From positions 357,673,628 to 357,737,627 of the forward strand of contig CM046879.1 in NCBI GenBank assembly GCA_025667525.1: a DNA stretch of 64,000 nt. Direction: 5' to 3'. Position 1 is the first letter of the stretch. Every line of letters starts with the position of its first letter. This stretch comes from Glebionis coronaria. Taxonomy: Eukaryota; Streptophyta; Magnoliopsida; Asterales; Asteraceae. A program made the position numbers and the translations under genes. Of the stretch, positions 1-11,927 are shown one piece after another. The notes beneath the pieces are model-generated. The model saw only the letters and a list, made by a program, of their open reading frames with translations, did not search any database and had not been told where the DNA came from.

Positions 1-1159
1 TTATGTTTTTTATGTGTTTGATTGTGTTAGCTTATTGATTTGATAGCTTGTTGTGTGTTTGATTTGATTTTAGTAAAGTGTTTATTAGTTTATTTTATTA
101 AAAGTTGATTTTTAATTTTTAATTTTATTAGTGTTTTTCAAGTTTTTGATTTGTGGTTGAATTAGTTTTTCTTAAAAGTGTTTTAGATTAAGTTTTGGTT
201 ATTTACTTATTTGATTTTAGCTTATTCGTGGCTTATTTCTTTAAATTTTGATGTTACTGTTTATCTGTTATCTTTTCGGAAAAGGGTTTTAATCCCTGAG
301 TTCATCCTTTTCCTGAAATTGCAATTATTCCGAAATTCTTCTTTTCTCTGAATTTGTGCTTCTATGAATTCATCATTTCTATGAAAAGTTAATTTTTCTG
401 AATTTACAACTTTTCCGAAGATATTGTTATTCCGAAATAATTACTTTCTCTGAAAAGTCTTTTTTTCCGAAGATCCTATTTTTCTGAAAACATTGTCATT
501 CCAAAATTTTCATTTCTCTGAATTTGCTGCTTTTCCGAAGATTTCTCTGAAACCATTTATTCCGAAAAAGCAGTTATTCCGAAGATTCCATTTTTCCCGA
601 AAACTTCATTTTTTCGAAAATCCTACTTTTCTGAATTAGTCTTTTTTCCGAAAATATTACTTTTTCTGAATTTGTTGTTTTTCCGAAAATATGCTTATTC
701 CGAAGAAATGCAAATCTCTGAAATGTACTGTAGCTTTTCCGAAATAATTGTGGTGCATGCTTTCTTGTTTTAATTTCTTGTCTTAGTTTTAGTTTTCAAA
801 GTTTTCTAGTTTTTATTTTTAGAGAAAAAGTGACAGTTTTTCTCATTTTACTTTTAGTCTATTTTAATTTTAAGCTTTGCATTTTTATTACATTGTCAAT
901 TTAATTTTTCGTCACGCTTTTATTTTCTGTCATTTAATTCATTTACTTTTAAATGTTCTAATATTGCACCATTTACATTTTAATTAGTTTTAGATTTAAA
1001 TTACCGTCATTTACGTTAAAGTTTTGCACTTTTATTTTTCAACAACGACAAATATTTTTCTTTCTCACCAAAAGACGACTGAGTCTCACATTCTTTCGTT
1101 TCTCAATTCGAAAAGATCGGACGATAAAATTTTCATACTTGGCAAAAACCCAGTTATTA
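1..1159 (+). repeat. ATH-0: right part of an Athila-type LTR
   Basis: This is the right-hand part of a long terminal repeat whose left end lies outside the window. Its last ~130 bp match, on the opposite strand, the end of the ATH-1 LTRs near 4803 and 44251. Shared landmarks are CCAAAAGACGACTGAGTC (near 1068), TTCGAAAAGA (near 1107) and the terminal CAGTTATTA ending at 1159. No primer-binding site follows; the next base enters a Tat-type RT gene on the other strand. It is therefore the 3' LTR (or a solo LTR) of a plus-strand Athila-like element inserted into TAT-1. Its middle is T-rich and full of TTCCGAA-like words. No coding capacity is seen. Confidence 0.75.
268..745 (+). repeat. Dispersed TTCCGAA-word array in the ATH-0 LTR
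   Basis: About 480 bp in which TTCCGAA, TTTCTGAA and TTCCGAAAA variants recur every 15-30 bp between T-rich spacers. TTCCGAA lies inside the near-palindrome TTCCGGAA. The spacing is irregular, so this is a motif cluster, not a true tandem repeat. The ATH-2 LTR has a comparable cluster (49056-49706) at the corresponding distance from its LTR end. Confidence 0.7.
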
Positions 1160-2138
1160 GGATTGCATCTCCCTCAGCGTCTTAGGTGATCTCATGTCTT
1201 CTATCGCCTTTGTTTTCTTTGGATTGGCTCGTACACCTTCTGAAGTCACCTCATACCCAAGAATTTTCCTTCCTCGACATCGAACGAGAATTTCATCGGG
1301 TTGAGTTTCATGTTTGTCCTTTTATGGTTGGCGAATGTCTCCATAATTTCTGCAAGGAGTTCCATCTCCGAATTACTCTTGATGACCATTTCGTCGACAT
1401 AAGCTTTTAGATTTTGTCCTATCTGCTCTCTAAAGGTGGTGTCTACCAACCTTTGATATGTGGCTCCAACATTCTTGAGGCCAAAAGGCATCTTGGTGGA
1501 ACAATAGGTACCTTGATCCGTGTAGAAAGCTGTTTTTTCTTCATCTTCCTCGTCCATCTTCACCTGATGGTAGCCTTTGTATGCGTCTAGAAAGCACTTG
1601 TACTTGAACCCCATCACCGACTCGATATTCAAGTCTATTTCCGGCAGCGGGTAGTAGTCCTTTGGGCGAGCGGAATTTGGGTTTTTGAAATCTATGCACA
1701 TCCACCACGATTCATCGACTTTCTTTATCAGGACTGCATTAGATATCCAAGTGGGATATCTTATCAGATGGATTATGCCTGCCTTTACCCACTCCTCTAC
1801 CTCTAGGGCTACCACATGGCTATTCTTCAGCCCTAGTACACGCCTCTTCTGCGCAACTGGAGTCATTGACGAGTTCACACTTAGTGAGTGTTTGATAAGT
1901 CGTTTCGGTACACCCATCATGTTGGATGGCCTCCATGCGAACACATCTTGACTTTTTCTTAGTAGGTCGATTAACCTTGCTCGCCCTTATTCGGTGAAGT
2001 TTTTTCGTATTGTGACCAATTGCTCGGGAAACGCTGGATTGACTAGAATATCCTCTGCCTGAGGGCTCCCGACTTTGTTTTCTTTACCCGCTGGTTCCTC
2101 CACCGACTCTTGAATGACAGCCCTGTAGTTCCTTTTTC
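1160..2138 (-). pseudogene. TAT-1: Tat-lineage Ty3/gypsy reverse transcriptase fragment
   Basis: Read right to left, this stretch encodes the N-terminal part and core of a gypsy RT. The motifs appear in order: a QDVFAW segment, PTWISNAVLIKK, MCIDFKNPNSA, YYPLPEID, a FLDAYKGYHQ palm motif, MPFGLKNVGATYQRLVD, and the catalytic loop. The wording is typical of the Tat (Ogre/Retand) lineage. The loop reads AYVDEMVIKS where an active enzyme has YVDD, so the second catalytic Asp (codon 1390-1392) is Glu. A stop near 1987 and a frameshift near 1245 break the frame; the protein trace continues below 1245 until the ATH-0 LTR cuts it at 1160. TEK-1 cuts its upstream side at 2139. This is the oldest layer of the left edge. 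Confidence 0.9.
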
Positions 2139-3367
2139 TGTCACACCCCACCATGGCGGAATATGGGGTGCGACGTATGGATATCATCACAACAATAGCG
2201 TGTCTATAGAGATAACTAAATGAAATGGAAATATCATAAGTGGGTGACACAATGTCATGACAATATCACAAATAATGCAGGCGTCTAGGTAAGTAGGTAA
2301 CAGGTCTACCCCTTACCAAAGACATACAAATACACACTTAAACATATAGGTGTCCACAATGTATCACTTATTAAAACATAAAATAAAGGCTAAGAGGAAT
2401 AGGGGTTCCTCAAAATGCAATCCTAAGCCTTCCAGCTAGCCACTCCTATTCTCACGCTTAACCACATTCTCACCTGAAAGAGACACTAAAACACGTCAAC
2501 AATAATGCTGGCGAGAGTCATAGGTTTAGACTCCAACTCCAAATCAATTATAAGCTGTGAATAACAACCATTAACAAAAGAACATATGGACAATGTGCTA
2601 CAATTATGTATTAACAACTAGCATTCAAGATTAACCAATCACCACAAATCCAAGGCTCCAAGCCTTACAAATAACCACAATTCCAAGGCTCCAAGCCTTA
2701 CCAATAACGATGGTCCCGTAGGTTCCCATAAACCTATGAACCAATCCCAAGGCCCCGCCATGTCAACATCCCCTTGGTAGCAAGTCAAACCACAATAACT
2801 GAGACGGTACGTGTCACCCGATCCAAATCATAAACACAATCAAGAATCACATAGCAGTTAATCACATAAATGTACACACAAGTCCATCACAAACCATAAA
2901 AACAGTCACAACATTCTTTACAAAACCATATAGTGTCTCTTCCATCCCATCTGTAAATCAAATCATAGAAAGACATGGGACTATGAAACTCACTGAACAA
3001 GCTTCTCCAAGTACCCGCGCTCTAGCACAAATCTAAGCACACAAACGTATACAATCAAGACATGAACCACATACCAAAATGGCTCACCAATCTATGATGG
3101 ATATTTAACCTTATCCTAGCACTTAACCCCATTTATATTCCATATGCATCTCATTACATCCCTCTATAAAGCCCTTAACTTAGTTTAGTTCATAACTCGC
3201 TCCGTTAACATTTAACCCAAAACAGTCCCGTTTTTCATACTTCAAACTATGGGTCAAACACCCCCTTAACCAAAATAATATGCCCTGTAAAAGAAACCCT
3301 ATTCCCTTACATGTGTTTGATAACTCTCCCCTTTGGACGCAACCTTAAAGCTACTGTTAAGGCCTCC

Positions 3368-3621
<254 letters not shown>

Positions 3622-4797
3622 TTTTACCTATCAAGAAATTACTGATTTTGAACATATGAAAAGTTTGTTATGATCAGAGGGTCTTACCCTAACCCATTTG
3701 TTTAGCCCTCCTCCAGATCGTTTATTTAACATATAATCTACTTATAATGTTCGTTTTAAGGTCCAATTATACTCCTAAGTATCCTAAACATCTTAAAACA
3801 TTAATTTAAACTAGACTGATTTCAAAACTGTTTTGACTCCGACTGTTGTAACCTGGTTTTGACCCACTTCCCGACCTCCAATTTATTCTTGAACTCAAAC
3901 GCCAACTCAAATACCTTTTCAAGGATACTTGGTTCAATTAATGAATATTCCTAGAACTCTAGATATGATCAAAACAATAAGCCTAAAATTCTGCACTGTT
4001 TTTAAAAACGATTTTAAACATGATTAAACCCTAATTAATCATACATAACACTAATTAATACCTAAAAAAGATTTCGAATGATAAAAACCCATTTATTACC
4101 TCACTAATTACAGGTCCTTAACAAACCCTAATAAAAATTTATGAATCTCAACCCTAATCCATCATATTAGGTTACATATACGTAAATTAAACGTTAATTG
4201 ACATAGTTTTAGTGTGTACCTTAAACCCTAATTGAATTATTGGGTTTCCTTGCTCCTCCATTGATACAAACGACTGAGATTTGGTTTAGGGAAGACAAAT
4301 TAGTTTTTTTTGTCATATGGAGTCTTATTTATGGTTAAAAATAAAAAGGCTTCCTATTAGGACTCAAATCGGGCTCTCTTTCCTTTCCTTAAGTTTAAGT
4401 CAGCCCAAATCCAAGCCAAACACATATGGCCGACTTTTTTTAATTATATTACTTTAAATTAACTATTAATTATTATTACCTTAAATTCCATTAATTTATT
4501 TCAGCTCCTAAAACATCCAAAACCTCAAAACCGTAAAACTAGTCAAATTTACGCGTATACCGTAAAATACGTAAAATATATAGTTTTATAAAAACTCTTG
4601 AAATATGAAATAAACTATACAAATAAGTTCTAAATGTCTTAAAACCATCCTGTAGATTATTCCCGTGACTAATTACCTCATCCGATACCTCTTAATGCTA
4701 AACCTTAAATCGTAAAAATAAGATTTTCTATAATACATATACGTATACGTAAAACCACGAAATAACACCATCTCATTTTATGGTCACTACCTTGTGA

Positions 4798-4802
4798 GCT
4801 CA
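4798..4802. other. Target-site duplication GCTCA, left copy (ATH-1)
   Basis: GCTCA directly precedes ATH-1 and recurs at 46175-46179 directly after it. Joining the flanks restores the TEK-1 LTR sequence as judged by TEK-3, which reads ATGAGCTCAC at this point on the other strand. Confidence 0.9.
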
Positions 4803-5317
4803 TAATAACTGGATTTTACTCAGTTAAAAAAGTTCGTTGTTCCAGTCTTTTCGAATTGATTACTAGTTATTAGTGCGACTCAGTCGTCTTTTGGTGGAAA
4901 ACAATAGATTGGTCGTTGTAGTGAAATTAAATTGCGAAACGTTAAAGTAAATGACAGGTAATTAAAACTAAAACTGATTAAAAGGTAAATTGTGCAAAAT
5001 TAAAACTCTAAAAGTAATTAATCAAATGACAAAAAATTAAAGCTTGACGAAAAATTAATTTGACAATGTAATAAAAATGAAAACTTGAAATTTAAAATAA
5101 AGAAAAACGATTAGAATAACACTAAATTAAACGGCGAAAAAATAAGCTTTAAAAAAAATAAACTAAAAATTACTAAAAAACTAAAAATTTGTAAAACTAA
5201 AAATTTGTAACAATAAAACAAGACAAAACTCGTTTAAAATAAGACTAAGTAAAATGCGGGAAAATTTAAAATTTCAAAAACTAAGATAAAACAAGAAATA
5301 AAGTCAAACAAAAGTCA

Positions 5318-5668
5318 GATCGCAGTCACGATCGCAAAAAGCGATCGTACCCTGGATCATACCCTAGATCGTACCCACAGATCGCAACAAGCGATCGCTG
5401 TGACGATCGTACTCCCAGATCGTACTCTGGGGAAGATTTGGATCGTACTCCACCACGATCGCAACAAGGGGGTGGATCGCAGTGGGCGATCGTGACCAAG
5501 TGATCATATCCACACATCGCAACCAAAGATCGCAGTCACAGATCGCAACAGGGCAATCGTGACTTAGATCGTGATGGATGATCATAGTCTGATCCTAGTC
5601 CTTGATCGTAGTAATGGATCGCAAGTAGAAACCCTAGGGGTTTATGCGATCACACTTACTCGATCGAA
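5318..5668. repeat. GATCG-word array in ATH-1 3' LTR
   Basis: Over about 350 bp the words GATCGCA, GATCGTA and CGATCG recur roughly every 12-18 bp, at least 20 times, in DNA otherwise poor in GC. CGATCG is a perfect palindrome. The cluster lies downstream of the TATA box in the element's direction, so it would fall in the transcribed leader. Open frames through it are by-products of the repeat. The sister LTR has the same array at 44807-45150. Confidence 0.9.
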
Positions 5669-6250
5669 ACAAGTAGAAACCTTTAAGAAAGTTAAGATGG
5701 AATCCAATAAGCAAATAAGCAAATACCAAATAAGCACTTTGACAATAAGCAAATAACAAAAACTTAATTAAGACAAGAATAAGTAAAACTAAATAAGCAC
5801 AAATTTAATAACTTTCAAGACACAAAATAAGCAAACTTTATAAACGAACTAAAAGAGAAAAATATTAAACTTTTGAAAACACTTGAATTAAAATAAGCTA
5901 GACACAAAATAAACAAAAACACAAACAAAATAAGAAAATCAAATGTATGAGTTTAATAAGATTAATGGAAAAATAAGAACTTTTATCAAAATAAGAATGA
6001 ACATGAAAACTTTAAGATTAAACCAACAAAACAAGATATTTAAAAGCAAGAAATGAAGAATGAGAATGATAATGAAAACTTGATCAAAGGAAAATAAAGA
6101 TTCAACAACAAAATTAACTTACTTGGAATTAAAGGCAAGAAATTAAAGAACAATTAAGTAAATGACATGAAAATAAATGGTGCAAGTAATTAAAGGTGGA
6201 GAGCTAAGTTACCAAATTAGCTAACAAGAAGCAAATGAGATGAAAGGTCT

Positions 6251-6260
6251 CTATTTATAG
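6251..6260 (-). promoter_or_regulatory. TATA box of ATH-1 3' LTR
   Basis: CTATAAATAG on the minus strand, a near-consensus plant TATA box about 430 bp into the LTR and matched in the other LTR (45733-45743). It would mark the U3/R border region. Confidence 0.7.
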
Positions 6261-6319
6261 GGAGAAGGGAGGTTAACATGTGTTGCTCCTTCTTTCTTTC
6301 TTTCTGGTCTTTTCGTCTT

Positions 6320-6562
6320 CTAAATTCTTTGACTTTTTTGACTTTGTCTCGGGATTATTTGAACTCGTCTTATAATTTCTTCATTTATTAGAATTGAGTT
6401 CTTCGACTTTATTAAACTTCCGTCTTTAGAATTTTTCTTCGATAAATCTTCAGAATAGGCCTTGGACTTCCGTTCTTTTTGCACTCTTGATCTTTTGACT
6501 TCGTCTTTTGTCTTTTTCTTCGATAAAAGCCCGTGAAAGCCCGTGTTTTCTTCCCTTTTCAC
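6320..6562 (-). CDS. Small basic ORF in ATH-1 3' LTR (80 codons), unknown function
   Basis: A Lys/Arg-rich frame in the element's own sense, ahead of the TATA box in U3. It shares a pattern (EEN-G-HG, KDEV, EDLSKK, KDG) with ORFs in the LTRs of the distinct ATH-2 element (48265-48510 and 57097-57342), and is intact in the sister ATH-1 LTR (45802-46044). I do not recognise a domain. The resemblance may be only shared ancestry of the LTR, so coding status is unproven. Confidence 0.35.
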   Translation of the reverse strand: MKREENTGFHGLLSKKKTKDEVKRSRVQKERKSKAYSEDLSKKNSKDGSLIKSKNSILINEEIIRRVQIIPRQSQKSQRI

Positions 6563-6692
6563 ATTTTGATCCTAAATCACAACAAAAACACAAACCACGC
6601 ATAATTCCGACATTTACGACATAAAATACACGTTTTGGCTTGGTTATTATTATAATTAAGTGGTAAAAGGATAAGTGTTTTCACACTTATTA

Positions 6693-6706
6693 AATCCCCT
6701 ACACTT
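6693..6706 (-). other. Polypurine tract of ATH-1
   Basis: On the element strand, AAGTGTAGGGGATT lies directly before the 3' LTR, the place and composition expected for the plus-strand primer. ATH-2 has AAGTATAGGGGATT at 57006-57019. Confidence 0.85.
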
Positions 6707-7409
6707 GACCATTGCAATGTCCTCATGCAATGCGTTAATTACAAAGCAAGTTTAACATTTTCCATCATAATCAATCCACATTGGCCTTTATTAAAGAGAG
6801 AAAATATTTAAAAGAAGAAAACAAGTAAAAAGATCAAAAAATTACCTTAGGGTTTTGGAATGTCATGAATGATTATCACCCTCAAGTTTCATGTTCCCCA
6901 TACCAAGCTTAAACACGAGATCATTGTTATTATAAGTTAGCAAACTATCACAAACTCATGTGGGCCAATTATTTACTTAGACTCCCTTATTCCTAGGTGT
7001 ATCTCTTATATTTTATTGTTGTATTGAATGATCACGAAGATGCATTGTTGACTTATGTCGATAGTTTATTTAGGCCGAAAATAAAGTAGGACGATTTAAT
7101 CAATAGTTAGCTAAAAGACAAAATCTTTTAAAACTGCTTCTCGGGACCTCATAAAGTTCATATCTTGGCATAACTCGCTTCACGATTTGAGACCTTTCTC
7201 GGACCGATATTTGGAAGTGACTTCATACTTCAAATCTTGAGAGACGTTCATGAAATAATGGTCTTCTCTTCATAATAGGAATTTATTCACTTAAAGTTTT
7301 GAGAGATTCTTCATACTTGGACCACGACTTCTTTATTTTTCTCCAATCTTTATTTGGGATTTTGATATACAACGATCTGCCTCCTTTTAGGACATGGATC
7401 TGTTTATCC

Positions 7410-7610
7410 TCATACCTTGTTAGGGCCTTTTTGGATAGACTTCACCATGATCTTTACGGGAGTATTTGATTTTCGTCGTGTGTCTCGATCCTTCATATTG
7501 ATTTTTGATAAATGATTCTTCACATCACTTGGGATCTTTAGCAACAAAATGTAGCCCTCATGCCTTGTTAGGGTCTTTTCAGACTCGCCAATCTTCGCAT
7601 CCCGCTTCAA
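7410..7610 (-). CDS. Small ORF in the ATH-1 3' region, similar frame kept in ATH-2
   Basis: A 66-codon frame on the element strand beginning MKRDAKIGESEKTLTRHE. The ATH-2 frame at 56031-56222 begins MKRGAKIGESEKALTRHE, and the two remain similar through KINMKD about 40 residues in. Both are open, basic and without recognised domain. They could be a real accessory peptide, a remnant of a lost third ORF, or chance retention. Confidence 0.3.
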   Translation of the reverse strand: MKRDAKIGESEKTLTRHEGYILLLKIPSDVKNHLSKINMKDRDTRRKSNTPVKIMVKSIQKGPNKV

Positions 7611-8521
7611 TAAGTTATGCCTTGGCTATGAACTCTAATCAATACTGAGCAACTTTTAAACGATCTTGTGCTAGAAGCTAAGTAACTTTTCAAATCGTAC
7701 AACCTTACTTATTGCAAATATATTTATTAACAAGCGATGAGGGAAAAATCTCATAATTAACTCACATAAATTCATGAAAGAATACAAAACTTATAATTAA
7801 CTCTATCATCTCTCGTTCTTCACAATTTAAATCTCAAGGAATGAGACTCGTGAATGCTTAGCCAATTAAATCAAAGTTTTGGGTTTTCAAGTCATCTATA
7901 GGATCTTACAAACTCTTAGACTTTTTCAAGTTTAGAATTCACATTTTAAAGTTCCCTCGATAAACGACTTTCTAGGTTCAATTATAGGAACTTGCGAAAA
8001 GTTCTTGTTCTTAACCCGTGAGAGTTAAGACTTTCGCGTTTTAAAGTTCCCTATATAAAAGCCTAGCAAAACTTGAATTAAACACGTTAAGGATACTAGC
8101 TAGAGTAAACTTACATAAGTAAACTCGGGTTGAGTAAAAAGATTCACAACGTTTGAAAATTAAAACCACTTTATTAAAATTTATTCTAGCAAAGAAAGAA
8201 AATAACAATAACAAAGGTAAATACTAATAGGCCAAAATAGATCAAAATTTTTGAAAAATGTCGAAAAATCAATTTTCCGATTAAAATAAGGACAAATGCA
8301 TGAAAAAACCCACTTAACTTCGATAGAAGTCCCCCCTACACTTAATATAAACATTGTCCTCAATGTTTAAGAATGCGGAAGTAACCTCCCCTACACTTAG
8401 GACATTATGCACTATGTTTAAATCTTGCTAAGGAAGAGACAACTAAAGTGATTCCTATTTTAATATTGAATAATATAAAATAGTGAATCAAAAGAGTTTA
8501 GGATAGAACCGGGAAGACGGG

Positions 8522-8526
8522 AACAC
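8522..8526. other. Target-site duplication AACAC, left copy (COP-1)
   Basis: AACAC lies directly before the COP-1 LTR and recurs at 30702-30706. The joined flanks match the uninterrupted Athila sequence of ATH-2 near 55285 (other strand), which also reads AACACGGG. Confidence 0.9.
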
Positions 8527-8558
8527 TGTTGGGAATACAATATAGCCAGTCCACTTGA

Positions 8559-8666
8559 GCACTGACAAGAGGAAAACAAGCGTTGACAGGAAGAAAACAA
8601 ACGCTGACAAATCAAGCGTTGACAAGAAGAAGTCAAGCGGTGATAGGTTGAAGACAAGCACTGATG
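8559..8666 (+). repeat. Six-unit GCGYTGACA array in COP-1 5' LTR
   Basis: Six copies of a 9-bp word with ~15-21 bp spacing: GCACTGACA (8559), GCGTTGACA (8580), ACGCTGACA (8601), GCGTTGACA (8616), GCGGTGATA (8638), GCACTGATG (8658). They lie in U3, 140-240 bp before the TATA box, in the position of an enhancer. The same word recurs in the coding and spacer parts of the element. Confidence 0.85.
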
Positions 8667-8797
8667 GAAAGATTTAATCTACGCGTATATTGTTTCTAGT
8701 TTGTTTCTAGTAAAGATAAGTTCAATATTGTATTTTCTATAATTATCTTTACCAAGAATAGTTGATACGTAGACTCTTGTACATGGCTTCTTATGTC

Positions 8798-8805
8798 TAT
8801 AAAAG
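8798..8805 (+). promoter_or_regulatory. TATA box of COP-1 5' LTR
   Basis: TATAAAAG in the middle of the LTR, also in the 3' LTR at 30458-30465. Transcription would start about 30 bp downstream. Confidence 0.75.
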
Positions 8806-9043
8806 AAGACCTTTAGGTTATTGTTCATATAAGGTTTCATACGTTAAACACTTTCATTGTAAGCAAGTTCGTTATATTCAATCAAGTGAAAGTTTGTTTA
8901 CATCTTTGTGTGTTCTTGTTTAAGTGTTAATTCCGCATAACACTTAGATTACTTTATACATATACAAAGGTTTCTCTACGTGTATATCTTGATCTAATCT
9001 CGTATACATAAAGCTAAATCGATCTAAGTTTGGGATCAATAAG

Positions 9044-9055
9044 TGGTATCAGAGC
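9044..9055 (+). other. Primer-binding site of COP-1 (initiator tRNA-Met)
   Basis: TGGTATCAGAGC, the standard plant sequence complementary to the 3' end of initiator tRNA-Met, two bases after the LTR end at 9041. Confidence 0.92.
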
Positions 9056-9138
9056 CTGTTGAGAAACTTTTGATCTTAAAGAACACAAGAACCCTAAAAT
9101 CACCAAAACCCTAATTTTCACCAAACCCTAAAAACATC

Positions 9139-11927
9139 ATGTCCAATCCAGAAGTAAACCCCTCTACCTCAAACCCTAGCATCAAGATTCCCATTCTTGA
9201 TGCAAACAACTTTGAGCTATGGAAGTTCAACTTTGAGCAATATCTGGGAATCTATGACTACACTCTCTGGGAGATTATTGAATATGGAAACACATTCAAT
9301 AAAGCTGAAAAGATTGCTAATGCCATTGCTGCAAGAACTGCTGTTGCTGGATGTCCAGAAGCAGATAAGAAAGAAAAACCCGGTGATGGTAGAGCTGTGT
9401 CTGCTGAAGACATAACAAAGAGAAGGGTTGATATGAAAATCCTAAACATTCTGAAACTCTCTTTGGGACAAGAGAACCAGCATAAATACAGAGGTTATGA
9501 ATCTGAAAAAGACCTTTGGGCAGCTCTTGAAGTTGCATATGGTGGCAATGATGATACTAAGGAAGAGAAGAAGAAGCAACTCATGCATGAGTGTGCTGTT
9601 TTCAAGGCTTAACCTAATGAGAAGCTTAGCAGTGTGAGAAGCAGACTGCTTGACATTACAAGCAAGTTTTCCTTCATGGGGACACAAGTTGGTGATGTTG
9701 ACATTATTGCCACTTTTCTTAAAAGCCTTGGTGATGCGTGGAAGATTGAGGCAAGATCTATTCTTGCCAATAACACTCACAAAAGTTCTACTTTTGATGA
9801 TATCTACAACAAATTGAGGCTGTTGGAGGATGAAACTCTTTTGGAGCATGGAAGTAAGTCTACTAATAGCAACATGGCCTTCTTCTCACATAGTGAAGGC
9901 CAATTTGATCAGAAGGAATCTTACATGCACCCAGTTACTGGATCAACATGTGTCAACGCTGGAACATATCCTGTCAACGCCTCACATTCAGACGCTAACA
10001 CATACAAAAGTGATTCTCCAAGAGTTAAGCCTGCTGGTTTGGATCTGGATACTGTGTGTGCATACATTGCTTCTTTGCCCAATGGTTCAGTGATTACATA
10101 TGAGGACCTTAAGCAAATAAGTGATGAGCACTTGGAGGAGATGGATATTAAGTGGAACATGGCTCTTGCTAGTATAAGAGGAAACAGGTGGAATTGAAGG
10201 TTTAAGAAGAAGATGACCTTTAATGCAAAGGACACTATTGGATTTGACAAATCTAAGGTTGAGTGCTACAATTGTCATCGTATGGGGCACTTCATGAGGG
10301 AATGCAGATCTCCAAGAAGATCTGATGCTGGCAAACCCTCAAGCCAAATTGTTAAGGCTCAGGATCCTAAGGCCATGGTTGCAGTTCAAGAAAATGATGG
10401 TATTGGATGGGATTGGAGCTATTTGGCGAAGGATGGGGAAGAGGATAAAGCTTTGGTTGCTGAGATAGAAGAAGAATAGCATGTTCAATATGCTCTCATG
10501 GCACACTCCTCCTCTTCATCAGATAATGAGGTATACGATGATGCTTTTTGTAGTAAGGGTTGTAGGTTAAATACTGAGAAACTTAACAAAGAGGTTTTAA
10601 GATTGTTAAGTGATGTGAGTACTGAGAGATGCAAGTTGTCTAACTACCAAATTGCTCTCACTCAAACTGAAAAGACAGTTGAGGAGTACAAGAAAATGGA
10701 ATTTGATCTAAAAGATAAAATTAATATCTTAAAACATGATTTAAATGCTAGTAATGATATTAGAAACATCATGGAAAGGGTCAATGCTGATTTACAGGCT
10801 AAGTTAGATGAGGCTATTAAGAATAAGGATAATGTTGACCTTAAAAATAAGAGATTTGACAAGGCCTCACAAACCCTAGGAGAATGCGTTAATAAACAGA
10901 GGGATCCTAAGGACATGACTGGGATTGGGATGAAAGACTATATTGTGGTCCACCACCAGCTGGGGACTTCTATGGTTTCCAAAGAAAGGACTTATCTTGG
11001 ACTGGTTTACCAGAACTCCAAGAGGAGGAGTTTATTCATCCACCAAGAGTCATTACCCCAGTTGAAGAGTATAGACAAAAGTTGACTGACTTGAATGAAT
11101 GGAAGAAAGCCAACCCTACCTTGTTTGTTAAGGGTGGCTTGTTATGTGAAAGTCCAAATGAGTCAACTCCTATTAAGGTAACAAACCCAATCACTGGTAA
11201 GACTGTTGACCTTGGCTCAAACACTGTTAGAAAACCTAGCATCAAGTATGCAGAAATGTATAGGAATACTAGGTCACCTAAAAGCCAAGTTAGTAATGAT
11301 GGAACAGGCTTCTTCTCTTCTAGACCTAGGGTTGTGTCTAGAAAAACCTGTTACACTTGTGGTAGCTTTTCACATTTACCATATAAGTGTGTCAACGTTT
11401 CCAAGGTCAATGCTGTTAAAAAGTCAAACGTTGTCAGACCCAAAACTTGTGTGGAGCAAAGTCCACAAGTTGTTAGACCAGCCCCTTTCTTCACTAGAGG
11501 GTCTAACACTCATGGACAAAGACCATTTCAAAAGACCAATACTTGGTCTAATAGGCAATGGGATCCTATAGCAAACCCTAGGTTCAACGCTGACAAGGGT
11601 AATTTCAGCGTTGGCAAGACCAAATCCAACGCTGACAGAAACGTTGCCAGACCTAAATATTTGCAACCACAGGGAAAGGGGTCTAAAGCTTCTTCAAGCT
11701 TGACATGGAGACCTACGCAAGATCAAAACCCTAATTCTAATGGGCTTTCTATGACCTGTAACAGGTTTAATTATATTTCAAAGGTCATTACAAAACCTAT
11801 TGGGGTTAACTGGGTATTTCATCTAAAGAGGGATGAACAAGGGGTTGTTATGAGAACTAAGTCTGTTCTTGTTGAACAACCAGATGAATCCATGTCTGCT
11901 AAGTCTTGGGTTCCCAAAGAAAACTAA
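9139..11927 (+). pseudogene. COP-1 gag (copia capsid-nucleocapsid), broken
   Basis: The ATG at 9139 follows an A-rich leader. The N-terminal ~150 residues have the copia Gag layout, with a DANNFELWKFNFEQYL motif. CCHC knuckles follow: CYNCHRMGHFMREC (near 10267) and, in another frame, CYTCGSFSHLPYKC (near 11355). A Lys/Glu-rich coiled-coil-like segment lies between (10570-10880). In-frame stops at 9610, 10195 and 10477 and a frameshift near 10980-11080 break it. The last frame ends at 11925-11927, overlapping the pol frame by 22 bp in a different phase. Copies of the CGYTGAC word occur in it, at 9952 and 9973 as the reverse complement GTCAACGC. Confidence 0.9.
11796..11884 (+). other. RT-like segment inside the Gag-protease linker of COP-1
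   Basis: About 29 residues here (around KPIGVNWVF and LKRDEQGVVMRTK) line up with the N-terminal RT motif of the same element near 14137 ([22 protein letters not shown]). I count 16 of 29 identical with no gap. RT sequence is not expected between the second CCHC knuckle and the protease. It may be a small duplication or captured fragment; chance is possible but unlikely at this density. Confidence 0.5.

Larger units (their letters stand above)
4803..6692 (-). repeat. ATH-1 3' LTR
   Basis: A 1.89-kb LTR nearly identical to 44251-46174. On the element strand it starts TAATAAGTGTG and ends CCAGTTATTA, so its ends are an imperfect TAATAA/TTATTA inverted repeat in place of TG...CA. In element order it holds a small basic ORF (6562-6320), a TATA box (6260-6251), a 350-bp GATCG-rich cluster (5668-5318) and an A-rich tail. 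Confidence 0.92.
6693..8526 (-). other. ATH-1 long 3' non-coding region
   Basis: About 1.8 kb between the COP-1 insertion point and the 3' LTR, homologous to 55190-57019 of ATH-2. In some Athila elements an env-like ORF lies here; none is recognisable. It contains two further tracts like the polypurine tract (near 8331-8343 and 8385-8400 as CCCCTACACTT) and a small frame (7410-7610) that ATH-2 also keeps open. Confidence 0.8.
8527..9041 (+). repeat. COP-1 5' LTR
   Basis: Starts TGTTGGGAATA and ends GGGATCAATA. The end is set by the AACAC duplication and by the primer site two bases further on. The usual terminal CA is therefore TA, unless the boundary is three bases earlier. It holds a motif array (8559-8666) and a TATA box (8798). 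Confidence 0.92.

Noticed and set aside
1186..1410. 74-codon plus-strand frame near 1186
   Set aside because: Antisense shadow of the TAT-1 RT, which is clearly read from the minus strand.
5326..5585. Overlapping minus-strand frames rich in Asp, Tyr and Arg
   Set aside because: Arise from the GATCG word array in the LTR; frames differ between sister LTRs.
11906..11927. Programmed frameshift between gag and pol of COP-1
   Set aside because: The overlap has CCCAAAG but not in the phase needed for a -1 slip, and gag already has unrelated frame breaks; decay is the simpler reading.
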